Assembly (NCBI RefSeq): GCF_001676025.1
Contig: NZ_LZFW01000035.1
Coordinates: forward strand, 62,001-126,000
DNA length: 64,000 nt
Reading direction: 5' to 3'
DNA from: Vibrio sp. UCD-FRSSP16_30
GTDB taxonomy: Bacteria > Pseudomonadota > Gammaproteobacteria > Enterobacterales > Vibrionaceae
The notes under the pieces are model-generated. The model saw nothing but the letters and a program-made list of their open reading frames with translations, did no database searches and had not been told where the DNA came from. Numbering within the stretch: position 1 is the first letter of the stretch; every line of letters begins with the position of its first letter. The position numbers and the translations under genes are program-made. Shown here one piece after another: positions 46,295 to 56,986 of this stretch.

Positions 46295-47544
46295 TTCACC
46301 TTCAATATATAGCTGCTGCTGACCAAGTCACCATTTCGATTAATTTGCCCTTGCTCTACTGAGAATTTTTTAGCAAAAGCAACACGAAGCTGCTCAAAAG
46401 TCTGAAAGTCACTGGCTTGAGCTTGAATACGTAATTCTTCTCGTTCGCCGTCATACTTCATGCTTAGAATCTTAACTTTGCTACTGTCTTTAAGTGATGC
46501 TTGAACTTCAATCAGCCAGGTGAGCAATGGTGCTTCCACCGAACCACCACTCAATCGAGTTTTTTCATCGTTCATCTGACGCTTCAAATAACTCACTGTA
46601 GGAATACGGCGTTTATCTGGGAAAACCGCTCTAAAAATACGCTCACTCTCAGCTCGATAAGACTTAGCGGTCATCTCCATTTGACTGACTTGAGTGTAAG
46701 TATTGATACTAAAGACAACCAGAAGAACTAACGCAGCAATCGCTGGAGCACGCCAAAACTTAATGTTTTTTAACCAAGAAGATTGTCGTTTAAACTCACC
46801 ACTGAGTAAGCTAATTGTTGATAGTTGAGCATTTTTAGCCAATAGCGCCATAGGCAATTCAGCAGGTAGCTCTTCAATAGGAGAGGTGACTTTCTCTCTT
46901 AAAGAGTCAGGAAGCGCACCAAAACATCGAATATTTACCGGCTCAACCTCTACTTCCTCATCAGACTCATCACTTTCACTTTTTGCCAGCACAAATGGCT
47001 CTTGCGTAATAGAAAGTGCCAACAAGTTTTCAGAAAGAGTCATGCCTTGAAATTGATGATGACGAATTAAGTAATTGCCATTCCAAGGAAGCACAGTTAT
47101 GCCCTCCTCCTCTAAAGGAAGAGACAATACATCAGGTAGCACTTTGTGTAATTCGATACCCGCTTCAGCAAAACGAGCCACACACTGCTTTAAGTAACTT
47201 TTATCTACAGCCGCAATCCAAGCTTTATCACCTACCAGCTTAAATATAGAAAAATGCAGCTCATCGATATCTTGCGCTACTTCTTCTTCAACAAGAAAAG
47301 GAAGCATGGTCGAAAACTGACGAGTTGCACCCGCAGGGACCTGCACTTCCTTCAAAGCAACATCTTGCCCATCAAGTAATAAGGCAACATTTCGCTCTGT
47401 TGCGTAAGTTGTTAACTCACCTAGTTCATCTAAGCTATTAAGTTCTCCACTTGCAATAATTTCGTCTTCTGTAGAAGACCAAACTAGCCATGGAACTGTA
47501 TTTAAATTCTGCCTACTGAGCCGAACTGTCAGGATTTCGCTCAC
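46291..47544 (-). CDS. gspL: Type II secretion system protein L
   Basis: 417 residues from GTG 47544: GGAGG lies five bases upstream, and the protein then begins VSEILTVRLS, like V. cholerae EpsL (MSEFLTVRLS). A longer in-frame ATG at 47595 would lie inside gspK. Cytoplasmic actin-like region (1-260) that docks GspE, a transmembrane helix near 275-292 (APAIAALVLLVVFSI) and a periplasmic domain. The acidic segment SDESDEEVEVEP is unusual. It overlaps gspK by 32 bp. Confidence 0.9.
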   Translation of the reverse strand: MSEILTVRLSRQNLNTVPWLVWSSTEDEIIASGELNSLDELGELTTYATERNVALLLDGQDVALKEVQVPAGATRQFSTMLPFLVEEEVAQDIDELHFSIFKLVGDKAWIAAVDKSYLKQCVARFAEAGIELHKVLPDVLSLPLEEEGITVLPWNGNYLIRHHQFQGMTLSENLLALSITQEPFVLAKSESDESDEEVEVEPVNIRCFGALPDSLREKVTSPIEELPAELPMALLAKNAQLSTISLLSGEFKRQSSWLKNIKFWRAPAIAALVLLVVFSINTYTQVSQMEMTAKSYRAESERIFRAVFPDKRRIPTVSYLKRQMNDEKTRLSGGSVEAPLLTWLIEVQASLKDSSKVKILSMKYDGEREELRIQAQASDFQTFEQLRVAFAKKFSVEQGQINRNGDLVSSSYILKVK

Positions 47545-48574
47545 TAATTCCTCCAAATCGTCGGCGTACAACTCGCGATTCGTCTTTATTTTCACTATAA
47601 AGCAGGCTTCTCAAGCGAACTCGAGCATCCTGCACAAATACTTCTACATCCAATTCAAAATAATGACTATCTACCGATAGATATTGATTGGCTTGGGTTT
47701 TTACATCGTCACTCACACTTGCAATATCAGGTTCAGCTAAAAAATCAGCGGTACTTTCCCAACCATCGTATGGGCGGTCTTCAAGCACTTGTTTTGCTTG
47801 TTCTTCACTTATTGCAGAGTCAAATAATGCGACCAGAAGCTTTGCTTGCCAAGGTCGTATCGTATTGACGTTAATGCGTAAGTCATCTGTTGGTAGTGCG
47901 CAGGCTAACCAAGAAATATTTCGCATGGATGACGCATCCATCTGGTAAACACTTCTAAGCTCACTTAAATCAGCAATCAGACTATTGGGTGCCATATAAG
48001 CAGGCGATAACCCTTCATAGGTTGCATCTTCAACGCCAGATTGTGTTGTCACTACATCATTATCATCTAGGTATTCCCAAGTCGAATCTGCGACGACTTC
48101 TGCTTGGTAATTATCTAAGCCCGCTTCTTCTAATAACGTGCGCCACACCTCTAACAAATAAGGTCTGGAGCTGGAAGTGGCGTCTAACTGGATTGCGGCC
48201 AGCGAGTTAACATTAAAACACGCTTGCATGTCACGAATAGCACCACGCGCATCACCATACTCTAATGGGTATGTTTGCTCTTCAATCGCCCACGGCTGGC
48301 TCAAGTTAATCGTGTCACCATCTTCGTGACTCTGTTCAATCCCATATCTGGCTAATGCCTCAACACCGATCGCATACCAGTATGCCTGTTGATTATTCAC
48401 CTGATTACTTGCTCTGTCGACACTTAGAACCAAACGTTCAGACATAGTAGCGGCAATGGCTGTCATTACTGCAAGTAACAGTAATACCACTAATAAAGCA
48501 ACGCCCTGCTGCTTATTATTAGCTGGCGATCTGTTGTTCATTAAAGACGATAAATTACTCTGACGTATCTTCAT
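47513..48574 (-). CDS. gspK: Type II secretion minor pseudopilin GspK
   Basis: 353 residues. Prepilin-type leader ending KQQG, then VALLVVLLLLAVM; Glu5 is absent, as usual for GspK. The large globular domain (about 60-330) caps the pseudopilus tip with GspI and GspJ. I choose ATG 48574, since GAGAGG lies just upstream, rather than 48586; a third ATG at 48541 would give a 13-residue leader. The leader here is long (24 residues), which leaves the start somewhat uncertain. Confidence 0.9.
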   Translation of the reverse strand: MKIRQSNLSSLMNNRSPANNKQQGVALLVVLLLLAVMTAIAATMSERLVLSVDRASNQVNNQQAYWYAIGVEALARYGIEQSHEDGDTINLSQPWAIEEQTYPLEYGDARGAIRDMQACFNVNSLAAIQLDATSSSRPYLLEVWRTLLEEAGLDNYQAEVVADSTWEYLDDNDVVTTQSGVEDATYEGLSPAYMAPNSLIADLSELRSVYQMDASSMRNISWLACALPTDDLRINVNTIRPWQAKLLVALFDSAISEEQAKQVLEDRPYDGWESTADFLAEPDIASVSDDVKTQANQYLSVDSHYFELDVEVFVQDARVRLRSLLYSENKDESRVVRRRFGGISERNPDSSAQ

Positions 48575-49196
48575 TGATCCTCTCAAGCTTACCGTCAGCG
48601 GTAAGATAGATACGCTCTAACTTGCCATAATCTTCAAGTTTGATATCAACGGCTATCGCTTTGGGTAGTGCTCCGTTATCGGTCCACTCTTTCACCCAAG
48701 CTTCACCATCGTAAAAACGCAAATCAAACTTTTCAACTTTACTCAGAAGCGGTGTGACAATACCTTCTTGGCCGACTGGAGTGTCAGGGTATCGCCACCA
48801 TACGCGTTCTAATTTATCCCCTCGGACTCGATAACCAACTTTGGTAATTTCGCCTCGAGGAAATTGTTGCTGAGGATTAATCCAGCCTAAACGACTAAAC
48901 AAAACACCCTTAGCATCTGAATCGATTAAGTTATCCTGCCAATAGATCAGTGCTTGTCCTGCTTCTTGTCCATCGTTGCGAAAACGACGAACCGCAATCT
49001 GACGAAAATCACTATCGAGATAAACTAATGTGGCTTGCAATTCTTGTAAGCGTCCGAGTTTATCTTGAGACTGTTTATTGCTTAATTGAATTTGAAATAC
49101 CACTTGATACGCGGCAATACTTAAACCAGCAAAAACAGCAATAGCCACCAAAACTTCGATTAGGGTAAACCCTTTAGTGCGCTTATAACGGGACAT
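48555..49196 (-). CDS. gspJ: Type II secretion minor pseudopilin GspJ
   Basis: 213 residues with prepilin peptidase site RTKG-FTLIEVLVAIAVF (cut after Gly9, Glu5 present). C-terminal domain with the RVWWRYPDTPVG and FDLRFYDGEAWV blocks of GspJ. Tip complex with GspI and GspK. Overlaps gspI by 14 bp and gspK by 20 bp. Confidence 0.92.
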   Translation of the reverse strand: MSRYKRTKGFTLIEVLVAIAVFAGLSIAAYQVVFQIQLSNKQSQDKLGRLQELQATLVYLDSDFRQIAVRRFRNDGQEAGQALIYWQDNLIDSDAKGVLFSRLGWINPQQQFPRGEITKVGYRVRGDKLERVWWRYPDTPVGQEGIVTPLLSKVEKFDLRFYDGEAWVKEWTDNGALPKAIAVDIKLEDYGKLERIYLTADGKLERINEDTSE

Positions 49197-49545
49197 AACT
49201 TCTTACCGTTACTAGGGGATTTTTTAACCCTTGATTTAAAGAGACACTGATATCAATCGCACGCAGATAATCATTACCAGTAGAGACCGGTGTAACAGAC
49301 CAATACCATTGATAATTTGCTAGCTCAGAAGTACCTTTACGAATCGTCTTTGGTGGTTCATCCGCTAGCATCATCAGAGTCATTTGATTGTCAGCCACCA
49401 TTCCGGCAAACGTTTTCTGTTCCAAATAGCTGATACTATTGATGTGTTGCGAGACAGCTCGCACAACACTAATTGATGCTGTGGCAAATATCGCAAGTGC
49501 TATCAATACCTCAAGTAAAGTCATACCCTTAGCGGACTTCATCAT
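49183..49545 (-). CDS. gspI: Type II secretion minor pseudopilin GspI
   Basis: 120 residues from ATG 49545, with GAGG six bases upstream; an in-frame GTG at 49557 is less likely. Short leader MMKSAKG before MTLLEVLIALAIF (Glu5 present). The YQWYWSV segment is typical of GspI. It nucleates the pseudopilus tip. Overlaps gspH by 17 bp. Confidence 0.9.
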   Translation of the reverse strand: MMKSAKGMTLLEVLIALAIFATASISVVRAVSQHINSISYLEQKTFAGMVADNQMTLMMLADEPPKTIRKGTSELANYQWYWSVTPVSTGNDYLRAIDISVSLNQGLKNPLVTVRSYVPL

Positions 49546-50128
49546 CAAGATCCTCACCCGGCCTAAGCAGTTTCACACTACCGTTTTCTAATGCAAATAC
49601 ACGCCAGTTTTGATCGCCCTGAGCTTCAGAGTTAGGATGTATATACACCTCAAATGGTGTTAGCTCTCCACTTGATAATATGAACGCTTGCGGTGGTTTT
49701 TCCTGCTCTTGTTTATCTTCTTCTGCAAACATTTCCTCATCAAATAATGAGCCTTGTTTAAACAAAGAGTCTTTTTTGCCCCATACTCCGTCACCCAATT
49801 CCCAAGCAAGAACTAACCCGTCTTCTAGCTCTGTATCGGCAGGAATACGGCGATGATCTAACGCTTGCCAGCCATCTTTGGTCAATCGTAATAAGCGGTA
49901 TTTCTTTCCGGTAGGATCAAAGCGAATGCCAAGATCCCAGCCATTCAAAATCGCATCTTGGTGCAAAAGAGTTAAACGCTGGAAGAGTTGCTGTGCACGA
50001 ACCTCAGCAGCATCAGCACTGCTTCGAGGTAAGTTGATAATTACAGCAATGGCACTTACCGACACTAAGATCATGACCAGCATAATCTCAAGTAAGGTAA
50101 AGCCACGCTGTTGCTTGTGCTTTCTCAC
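49529..50128 (-). CDS. gspH: Type II secretion minor pseudopilin GspH
   Basis: 199 residues with leader RKHKQQRG before FTLLEIMLVMILVS. GTG start with no strong ribosome site, so coupling to gspG (11 bp upstream) is likely. An acidic low-complexity insert (EEDKQEQEKPP) lies near residue 135. It sits just below the tip complex. Confidence 0.9.
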   Translation of the reverse strand: MRKHKQQRGFTLLEIMLVMILVSVSAIAVIINLPRSSADAAEVRAQQLFQRLTLLHQDAILNGWDLGIRFDPTGKKYRLLRLTKDGWQALDHRRIPADTELEDGLVLAWELGDGVWGKKDSLFKQGSLFDEEMFAEEDKQEQEKPPQAFILSSGELTPFEVYIHPNSEAQGDQNWRVFALENGSVKLLRPGEDLDDEVR

Positions 50129-50139
50129 TGTAACAAGAA

Positions 50140-50583
50140 TTACTGGAAGTCTTGTAGGTTCCAGTTACCAATATCAGTTGATGAACCTTCGCCTCCAGCC
50201 TGACCGTCAGCACCAAGACTAAAGATATCGATATTGCCGTTATCACCAGGGCTTAGGTATTGGTATTCATAACCCCATGGGTCTTTTGGAAGACGACGAA
50301 TATAACCATCAGCACGATAGTTGCGAGGCTCTGGAGAACCAGTAGGGCGGCTTGCCAATGCATCTAAGCCTTGATCTGTCGTAGGATAAACACTGTTATC
50401 CAACTTATACATATCAAGTGCATTCTCTAGCGCTACGATATCTGTAATTACTTTCTGTTGGTCAGCTTTCTCTTTGTTACCCAAAAGGTTAGGTACAACA
50501 AAGCTTGCTAAAATACCCAGAATAACCACAACAACCATAACCTCTAGCAAGGTAAAGCCCTGTTGTTTCTTGTTTTGTCTCAT
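50140..50583 (-). CDS. gspG: Type II secretion major pseudopilin GspG
   Basis: 147 residues from ATG 50583 (GGAG upstream); leader MRQNKKQQG, then FTLLEVMVVVVILGILASF. Calcium-site loop and C-terminal FSLGADGQAGGEGSSTDIGNW are conserved. The main pseudopilus subunit. An upstream in-frame ATG at 50619 would extend into gspF and give too long a leader. Confidence 0.96.
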   Translation of the reverse strand: MRQNKKQQGFTLLEVMVVVVILGILASFVVPNLLGNKEKADQQKVITDIVALENALDMYKLDNSVYPTTDQGLDALASRPTGSPEPRNYRADGYIRRLPKDPWGYEYQYLSPGDNGNIDIFSLGADGQAGGEGSSTDIGNWNLQDFQ

Positions 50584-50611
50584 ATTTTTCTCCATATACT
50601 CGGGTAAATGA

Positions 50612-51829
50612 CTAAGCACCCGATACCAAATTATTCAGTGCTAGTAGCGGCATCATAATCGCAACTACAATAAAAAGTACAATACCGGCCATAAATACAA
50701 TGAGCAGAGGCTCAAATATACCTAAAGCAAGGTTAACCTGTGATTCAAAGTCTTGGTCTTGGTTATCTGCGGCGCGTGTCAGCATTTGCTCAAGCTCACC
50801 CGATTGTTCACCACTGGCAATCATGTGCAGCATCATCGGTGGAAACAATTTACTTTGCTGTAATGAGTGGCGCAGACTTGCCCCTTCTCGAACTTTATCT
50901 GAAGCCTCAAGTACTTTCTTTTTAAAATACTTGTTACCCATTACATCGGCCGCAACAATCATCCCATCCAATAAAGGGATAGCACTGGCCGAACAAATGG
51001 CTAAAGTACGAGCAAAACGGGAAGTATTTAGACCTTTTGCTACCTTACCAATAACAGGGATATTTAACACTCGGCGATCCCATCGCAACCTTAAATCAGG
51101 CTTCCTGAGCAAGATTTTAGTCACAACAACCAAGACAATCGCACAGATCACAAGCAACACGCCGTAGTCCTGTACAAAGTCACTCGCATTAATCAATATT
51201 TGCGTTGAAGTTGGAAGCCCTTGGCCCATTTGAACAAATTGATCAACAATTTTGGGGACAACTGTGGCGAGTAGGAAACCAACAACGGCAACGGCAATTA
51301 ACGTCAACATCGTTGGATAGATCATCGCTTGTTGTAGCTTTGAGCGTAGCTTTTGACGCTTTTCAGCATAATCAGCCAGACGTTCTAAAACCGAATCTAA
51401 ATGTCCCGACTTTTCACCTGCCGCAACCATAGAACAAAAAAGATCATCAAAAACTGCGGGGTATTCTCCCATGCTGTCTGCCAGGGTATACCCTTCAACA
51501 ACTTTTGAGCGCACACTCACTAACATACTGCGAATATGAGCCTTCTCCGACTGCTCAGCAACCGCTCGCAAACACTCTTCTAAGGGCATGCCTGCTTGAA
51601 CAAGTGTCGATAATTGACGAGTTAACAAAGCAAGATCGGGAGTACTAATGCCTCGCTGGAAACCTTTAGACTTTGTTGATTTCTTTCTTGTCTGAGTCTC
51701 GGTTATTTCAACCGGTATAAGACCCTGCTCTTTTAAACGTTGTCTAACTTGGCGAGCATTATCACCTTCGGCTACGCCTTTTTTCTGGCGGCCTTTAGCA
51801 TCTAACGCTTTATAATCAAATGCTGCCAT
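50612..51829 (-). CDS. gspF: Type II secretion inner-membrane platform protein GspF
   Basis: 405 residues: two cytoplasmic helical-bundle domains (each with an ARTLAICSASAIPLLDG-like block) and three transmembrane segments (about 170-195, 220-245, 375-400). N-terminal AAFDYKALDAKGRQKKG is typical of Vibrio EpsF. The start shares TAATG with the gspE stop. Confidence 0.95.
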   Translation of the reverse strand: MAAFDYKALDAKGRQKKGVAEGDNARQVRQRLKEQGLIPVEITETQTRKKSTKSKGFQRGISTPDLALLTRQLSTLVQAGMPLEECLRAVAEQSEKAHIRSMLVSVRSKVVEGYTLADSMGEYPAVFDDLFCSMVAAGEKSGHLDSVLERLADYAEKRQKLRSKLQQAMIYPTMLTLIAVAVVGFLLATVVPKIVDQFVQMGQGLPTSTQILINASDFVQDYGVLLVICAIVLVVVTKILLRKPDLRLRWDRRVLNIPVIGKVAKGLNTSRFARTLAICSASAIPLLDGMIVAADVMGNKYFKKKVLEASDKVREGASLRHSLQQSKLFPPMMLHMIASGEQSGELEQMLTRAADNQDQDFESQVNLALGIFEPLLIVFMAGIVLFIVVAIMMPLLALNNLVSGA

Positions 51830-53337
51830 TATTCTTCCCTAGTTACTCGCAAAACTTCTTCTAGGGTTGTTTTGCCAGCCCTTGCTTTATCGAGACCATC
51901 TTGACGAATACTTGCTGTAGTCGCACGAATTTCATGCTCGATTTCTTGCTCGCTCTGCTCACCATGAATCAATGACTGAACTTTCTCATCAACCACTAAT
52001 AACTCATGAATACCAGTTCGACCTCTGTAACCTTTGTTATTACAGTGCTCACAACCATTTGGCTTATAAAGGATCAAATCATCGTTAGGCTTAAGGTGGA
52101 ATAATTTCTTTTGTTCTTCATCGGCTTGATACGGTGCTTTACAGTGTTGGCACAACGTTCTGACCAATCGCTGAGCCAAAATACCCAATAGAGAAGACGA
52201 GATAAGGAAAGGTTCAATACCCATATCTCTCAATCGCGTAATTGTACCTACGGCTGTATTGGTATGCAGAGTAGACATAACTAAGTGACCCGTTAAGGAC
52301 GCTTGCACCGCAATTTGAGCGGTTTCAAGGTCACGAATCTCACCAACCATCACCACATCTGGATCTTGACGCAAAATAGCCCTTAGGCCTCGCGCAAAGG
52401 TCATATCAACTTTAGGGTTTACTTGGGTTTGCCCGATGCCATCAATATCAAATTCAATCGGATCTTCTACGGTAAGGATATTACGCTCTGCACTATTGAG
52501 CTCTTGTAGCCCCGCGTACAAAGTGGTTGATTTACCAGAACCTGTCGGGCCTGTAACCAAAATAATACCGTGAGGTCGCTTAATTAAGGTTTGCAAACGA
52601 ACATGGTTGTTCTTAGACATACCCAAGCTATCAAGATCAAGTTGAGTGGCGTTTTTATCCAGAAGACGCATTACCACACGCTCACCATGAGATGAAGGCA
52701 TGGTAGAAACACGTACATCAACGGCTCGACCACCGATCAATAATGAAATACGTCCATCTTGAGGAACTCGTTTCTCTGCAATATCAAGCTTTGCCATAAC
52801 CTTAACCCTAGACACCAATAAAGGTGCAAGTTTACGGTTAGGGGCTAATACATCACGCAAAACGCCATCGACACGAAAACGAATTGAAAGGTGCTTTTCA
52901 AAGGACTCGATATGAATATCCGAGGCGCCCTCTTTAATTGCCTCACCCAACATGGCGTTAATTAGCTTAATTATTGGCGCATCGTCTTCAGCTTCTAATA
53001 AATCTTCATTTTGCGGAATCTCTTCCGCCAATGAGAAGAAATCATCACTGTCTGCGCCAATATCTTCCATCAACTGCCTCGCCTCAGACGAGTCTCGCTG
53101 ATAGGAATCGGAAAGCTTAGATTCAAAACTGCTTTTATCTAACTCAACCAACTCGATAGGTAGAGGCGACACTCTAGTCACCTCTAACAATGTTGCTGTT
53201 TGTATAGGGTCAACATAAAACAGTTGATATTCATTGCCTTCAGCGTTGAGCTCAAGCACAACACTAAAACGTTTAGCAAAACCAAACGGTAAGCGTGTCA
53301 TGCTTGTTTTATGCGTTGCAATTGCTCCGTTTTCCAT
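51829..53337 (-). CDS. gspE: Type II secretion ATPase GspE
   Basis: 502-residue cytoplasmic hexameric ATPase powering pseudopilus assembly. GspL-binding N-terminal domain (1-95), Walker [14 protein letters not shown] (about 263), Asp box [11 protein letters not shown], Walker B with the VGEIRD segment, His box [10 protein letters not shown], and a tetra-Cys zinc element (CQHC ... CEHC) near 395-430. Normal length and all motifs intact. Confidence 0.97.
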   Translation of the reverse strand: MENGAIATHKTSMTRLPFGFAKRFSVVLELNAEGNEYQLFYVDPIQTATLLEVTRVSPLPIELVELDKSSFESKLSDSYQRDSSEARQLMEDIGADSDDFFSLAEEIPQNEDLLEAEDDAPIIKLINAMLGEAIKEGASDIHIESFEKHLSIRFRVDGVLRDVLAPNRKLAPLLVSRVKVMAKLDIAEKRVPQDGRISLLIGGRAVDVRVSTMPSSHGERVVMRLLDKNATQLDLDSLGMSKNNHVRLQTLIKRPHGIILVTGPTGSGKSTTLYAGLQELNSAERNILTVEDPIEFDIDGIGQTQVNPKVDMTFARGLRAILRQDPDVVMVGEIRDLETAQIAVQASLTGHLVMSTLHTNTAVGTITRLRDMGIEPFLISSSLLGILAQRLVRTLCQHCKAPYQADEEQKKLFHLKPNDDLILYKPNGCEHCNNKGYRGRTGIHELLVVDEKVQSLIHGEQSEQEIEHEIRATTASIRQDGLDKARAGKTTLEEVLRVTREE

Positions 53338-55364
53338 TACTTGCGATCCACTTGCTCAATAAAGGCTTGGAACTCTGTTGGACGAACTGCGTCATCACCA
53401 AATTTAGGGATTACAGGGATAAGATCGTCTGACATTAGTTTTAGACCTTCTTCTGCTTTGTATAACTGCTCAGCACGGATGTAGTTATATTTACGCTGAG
53501 TAATACCATCGGCGGATACACCATCACGAATAATGGTTGGCTTGATAAACACCATTAGATTTTTCTTTTCAACTTGAGTACTGGTTGATCTAAATAACTG
53601 ACCTAACCATGGAATGTCGCCCAAGATTGGCACTTTAGATTCACTTTCCATCGCTCTTTCATCAATCAAACCACCAAGCACGAGCATTTGCCCATCTTGT
53701 ATCATTACTGATGTATTTAGCTGACGTTTAGCAAATCGAACATCTACCGCGCCATTTGCGCCCAGTACGTTGGATACTTCTTGCTCAATCTTCAACTGAA
53801 CAGAGTCACCTTCGTTAATCTGAGGAACAACTTTAAGTTTGATACCCACTTCTTTACGGTCAACCGTTTGGAATGGGTTTTCATTATTTGAGCCTGAAGT
53901 CGATCCAGTCAGTACTGGTACCTCTTCACCCACAATAAATGATGCTTCGCCGTTATCCATGACCGTAATACTTGGAGAAGACAGAATGTTTGAATTAGAA
54001 TCTGTTGCAACTGCGCTAATTAATGCAGTCCAGTCACCCATTGCCAAACTTACCGCAGCACCATTCACTCCACTTAGCGCGCTCGCCAGTGTTGAGTAGT
54101 CACCCGATTCATCGATTGTTTTAGTGGTTGTTAGACCCGTAGAAGGATCGGTATAGGTTTCCGTACGGCTGGTATCTTTGGCTTCTTCTAAGCCCACCAT
54201 TACACTACCTATAGATGCACCAGAGTTACCATACTGAACCATAGCGCCCGTTTCTAAGTTACCCCATTGCACACCAAGGTTAACACCGTCACCTTCAGAC
54301 ATTTCGACAATCAAAGCTTCAATCAATACTTGCGCACGACGAATATCTAACTGTGCAATAACATCTCGCAACGCCTTCATGATGTCAGGCGGAGCAGTAA
54401 TAACTAGGGAGTTAGTTCCTTTATGAGCAGAAATCATAACGTCAGAGTTTGCATTTCGAGCAGAAGAGCCACCTTTAGCGGTTTTCTTAGCAGCAGAAAG
54501 GTTATCGGATACACCTTTAAGTACATCAACCAAATCTTCAGCATTGGCATTCTTCAGGTAAACAACTTGGTTATTGCCTTTAACAGCCATCTCTTTATCT
54601 AGTTGAGAAACGACTCTTTTCAGACGCTTACGCACCTGAGGATCACCCGAGATTAATACTGAGTTAGTGCGTTCATCAGCAACCAGTTTTGGCTGTAAGA
54701 AGGCTGGAGTATTTTTAGCTTCAGTGGTTTTATTCAAAGCTTCAACGATACGTACCATTTCTGCAGCTGAAGCATATTGTAATGTCACCACTTCAATGGA
54801 TTTATCGCCGGCCTTATCAACACGTTCAATAATTTCTGCTAAACGGTTAACTACCGCAGCACGGCCAGTAATCAAAATGATATTTGCAGGGTCATAGTGA
54901 ACCACGTTACCTGCACCTGCATTGTCATTTAACTGACGAAGCAAAGGAGAAAGTTCACGTACCGATACATTACGTACCGCAACAACACGAGTTACGACAG
55001 CATCGCCTTTGATATTAGAATCGCCGACAACAGGAACGGCAGAAGTTTTAGCATCCTTAGATTTAATGACTTTTATGACGCCATTTTCCATTTCGACAAC
55101 GGCATATCCATACACTTCAAGAACACTAAGGAAAAACTGATAATACTGTTTCTCGTTTAGCACATCATAGCTACGAACATCAATCTTGCCTCTGACCGAA
55201 GGGTCGACAATAATGGTCTTCTCTAAGTTTCTCCCGACGATATTAATAAACTCGCCGATATCTGTGCCTTTGAAGCTAGCGCTAAATTCATTGGCACTGA
55301 ATGCTGGTGTACACACCAAACTACCGACCAACAGCCATGCGCTCTTGCTAAACCAACCTTTCAC
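53337..55364 (-). CDS. gspD: Type II secretion secretin GspD
   Basis: 675 residues from GTG 55364 (GGGAG six bases upstream), giving a normal signal peptide ([20 protein letters not shown], then ANEFSASF), like V. cholerae EpsD. An in-frame ATG at 55424 would add 20 residues before the signal peptide. N0-N3 domains to about residue 310, then the secretin domain with VPVLTG and the [12 protein letters not shown] block, and a C-terminal S domain. It forms the outer-membrane channel. Confidence 0.95.
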   Translation of the reverse strand: MKGWFSKSAWLLVGSLVCTPAFSANEFSASFKGTDIGEFINIVGRNLEKTIIVDPSVRGKIDVRSYDVLNEKQYYQFFLSVLEVYGYAVVEMENGVIKVIKSKDAKTSAVPVVGDSNIKGDAVVTRVVAVRNVSVRELSPLLRQLNDNAGAGNVVHYDPANIILITGRAAVVNRLAEIIERVDKAGDKSIEVVTLQYASAAEMVRIVEALNKTTEAKNTPAFLQPKLVADERTNSVLISGDPQVRKRLKRVVSQLDKEMAVKGNNQVVYLKNANAEDLVDVLKGVSDNLSAAKKTAKGGSSARNANSDVMISAHKGTNSLVITAPPDIMKALRDVIAQLDIRRAQVLIEALIVEMSEGDGVNLGVQWGNLETGAMVQYGNSGASIGSVMVGLEEAKDTSRTETYTDPSTGLTTTKTIDESGDYSTLASALSGVNGAAVSLAMGDWTALISAVATDSNSNILSSPSITVMDNGEASFIVGEEVPVLTGSTSGSNNENPFQTVDRKEVGIKLKVVPQINEGDSVQLKIEQEVSNVLGANGAVDVRFAKRQLNTSVMIQDGQMLVLGGLIDERAMESESKVPILGDIPWLGQLFRSTSTQVEKKNLMVFIKPTIIRDGVSADGITQRKYNYIRAEQLYKAEEGLKLMSDDLIPVIPKFGDDAVRPTEFQAFIEQVDRK

Positions 55365-55456
55365 TTGATACTCCCAAAAATCAATGGCACTTCGGCCCAA
55401 CATGGCACATACGATTAGGCTCATGTTGTTACGATGATAGCTATACTGCTATCACA

Positions 55457-56413
55457 CTATAGTTGTAAATAAATATCGTAGCGTTGACTATTACGCTCGA
55501 CAGTGAGATTAATCTCACTTAGATCACTCAAAGACTTCCAAATAGCGCCCATTGCTGAAGGATCAGTCAAATCGGCACCATTCAATTCCACCGCGATATC
55601 ACCATCTTTTAAACCAATAGAGTCAAATAAAGCACGGTCACGTCCAGGACGCACACGATAACCGACTAACTTACCTTCACGGTTAACTTGAGAAAGTCGA
55701 ATGTACTTAAGAAATTGCTGTGGGTTCTCAGAAATGGCCGCTTTAATGCTCTCTAAGTTGTCTAAATCTACTTTAGGGTTATTACCCTGAACATTAGACT
55801 CAGGCTGCTTTTTAACAACATCTTTGATATCACTAACACGTTTATATTCTAAACCTTCCAGCATTAATGTTTCATCACGACCTTGGTTTTCAATGATCAC
55901 TCGATCTTTTAATACATTACGCAATTGAGCTCGAGTACCATCAATAGTCTCGCCAATTCCATAAGTATCTTGACTGCCCTTGTTAGCAATAACAGCCAAA
56001 CTGTTCTTTTGATTAGTACTTGCCACGACACCGACCAACACCAGACTTAAACGTGTTTTAGGTGCATCAACAACCTGCTCGGTTACCTTTGGAGCTTCTT
56101 CTGATTCTGATCCAAAAAGGTTCGCATTCAGTAACGAAGAAATATCAACACCTTGTTGCGGTGCAGCCGTATGCGTTGAAACCCCAGAATTAGGTCTCCA
56201 AAGCTCAACATCAGAGTCTGAACCAACTAAGTGCCAGAATAAGTGACCGCATAGCCAGGCAGTAGTGACGAGTAAAAAAAGCGTCAATACTCGGGCAATA
56301 CTTGACTGTTGATTCACGACACTAGTCAGCAGTTGATTAGCTTTGTGAGAATATGTGGAAAACTTAGACAAAACAGGTCCCTTTGATATACCAATTTTCG
56401 GACTATATGCCAT
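55457..56413 (-). CDS. gspC: Type II secretion protein C
   Basis: 318 residues at most: cytoplasmic N-terminus, transmembrane helix (LTLFLLVTTAWLCGHLFWHLV), homology-region domain (about 95-180) that contacts the secretin, linker and C-terminal PDZ domain (GYRVRPGRDRALFDSIGLKDGD). The start is unclear. ATG 56413 has no ribosome site; a TTG at 56371 (LSKFSTYSH) follows AAGGGA with six bases and may be the real start (304 aa). First gene of the operon, divergent from hslR. Confidence 0.9.
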   Translation of the reverse strand: MAYSPKIGISKGPVLSKFSTYSHKANQLLTSVVNQQSSIARVLTLFLLVTTAWLCGHLFWHLVGSDSDVELWRPNSGVSTHTAAPQQGVDISSLLNANLFGSESEEAPKVTEQVVDAPKTRLSLVLVGVVASTNQKNSLAVIANKGSQDTYGIGETIDGTRAQLRNVLKDRVIIENQGRDETLMLEGLEYKRVSDIKDVVKKQPESNVQGNNPKVDLDNLESIKAAISENPQQFLKYIRLSQVNREGKLVGYRVRPGRDRALFDSIGLKDGDIAVELNGADLTDPSAMGAIWKSLSDLSEINLTVERNSQRYDIYLQL

Positions 56414-56585
56414 TGAGGCATTGGTGCTACTGGGTTAAACGGTTGTGCAAGACTACCATACATATTATTACCAATAATTACAGACGTAATTAATTCATTT
56501 GCAAATAAAGACATTTACTTGAAAAATGATATCTGCGTCACCATTAATCAACCAGCAAAACAACACTTAGAGAGCAGAGACCCCC

Positions 56586-56972
56586 ATGAGTTCCAATTTA
56601 GATTCAGTTCGACTCGATAAATGGCTTTGGGCAGCACGCTTTTATAAGACTCGTTCAATCGCTCGAAATATGATCGATGGCGGTAAAGTCCACTACAATG
56701 GACAGCGCAGTAAGCCAAGTAAAATGGTCGAAGAAGGTGCAACAATTACCCTACGACAAGGGCTTGTTGAGAAAGAAGTTGTGATCATAAAAGTATCCGA
56801 TCAACGACGCGGTGCACCCGAAGCACAACTACTGTATAACGAGACTGATGAGAGCATAGCTAAGCGTGAAAAAACCGCTCTTGAACGCAAATTGCACGCA
56901 CATAATCCAAGCCCTGAACGCCGCCCAGATAAGAAGCAGCGACGTGATATTATTAAATTTAAGAATCAATAA
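56586..56972 (+). CDS. hslR: Heat-shock ribosome-associated protein Hsp15
   Basis: 128 residues with an S4 RNA-binding domain ([17 protein letters not shown] at 8-24) and a basic C-terminal tail ([15 protein letters not shown]). Hsp15 binds free 50S subunits carrying nascent chains and rescues stalled complexes. Forms the hslR-hslO pair, 14 bp apart. Confidence 0.95.
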   Translation: MSSNLDSVRLDKWLWAARFYKTRSIARNMIDGGKVHYNGQRSKPSKMVEEGATITLRQGLVEKEVVIIKVSDQRRGAPEAQLLYNETDESIAKREKTALERKLHAHNPSPERRPDKKQRRDIIKFKNQ

Positions 56973-56986
56973 GCCGGAGTTTCCTA

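Noticed and set aside
50700..51167. 155-codon forward reading frame opposite gspF
   Set aside because: Antisense shadow of a conserved membrane protein with no recognisable features.
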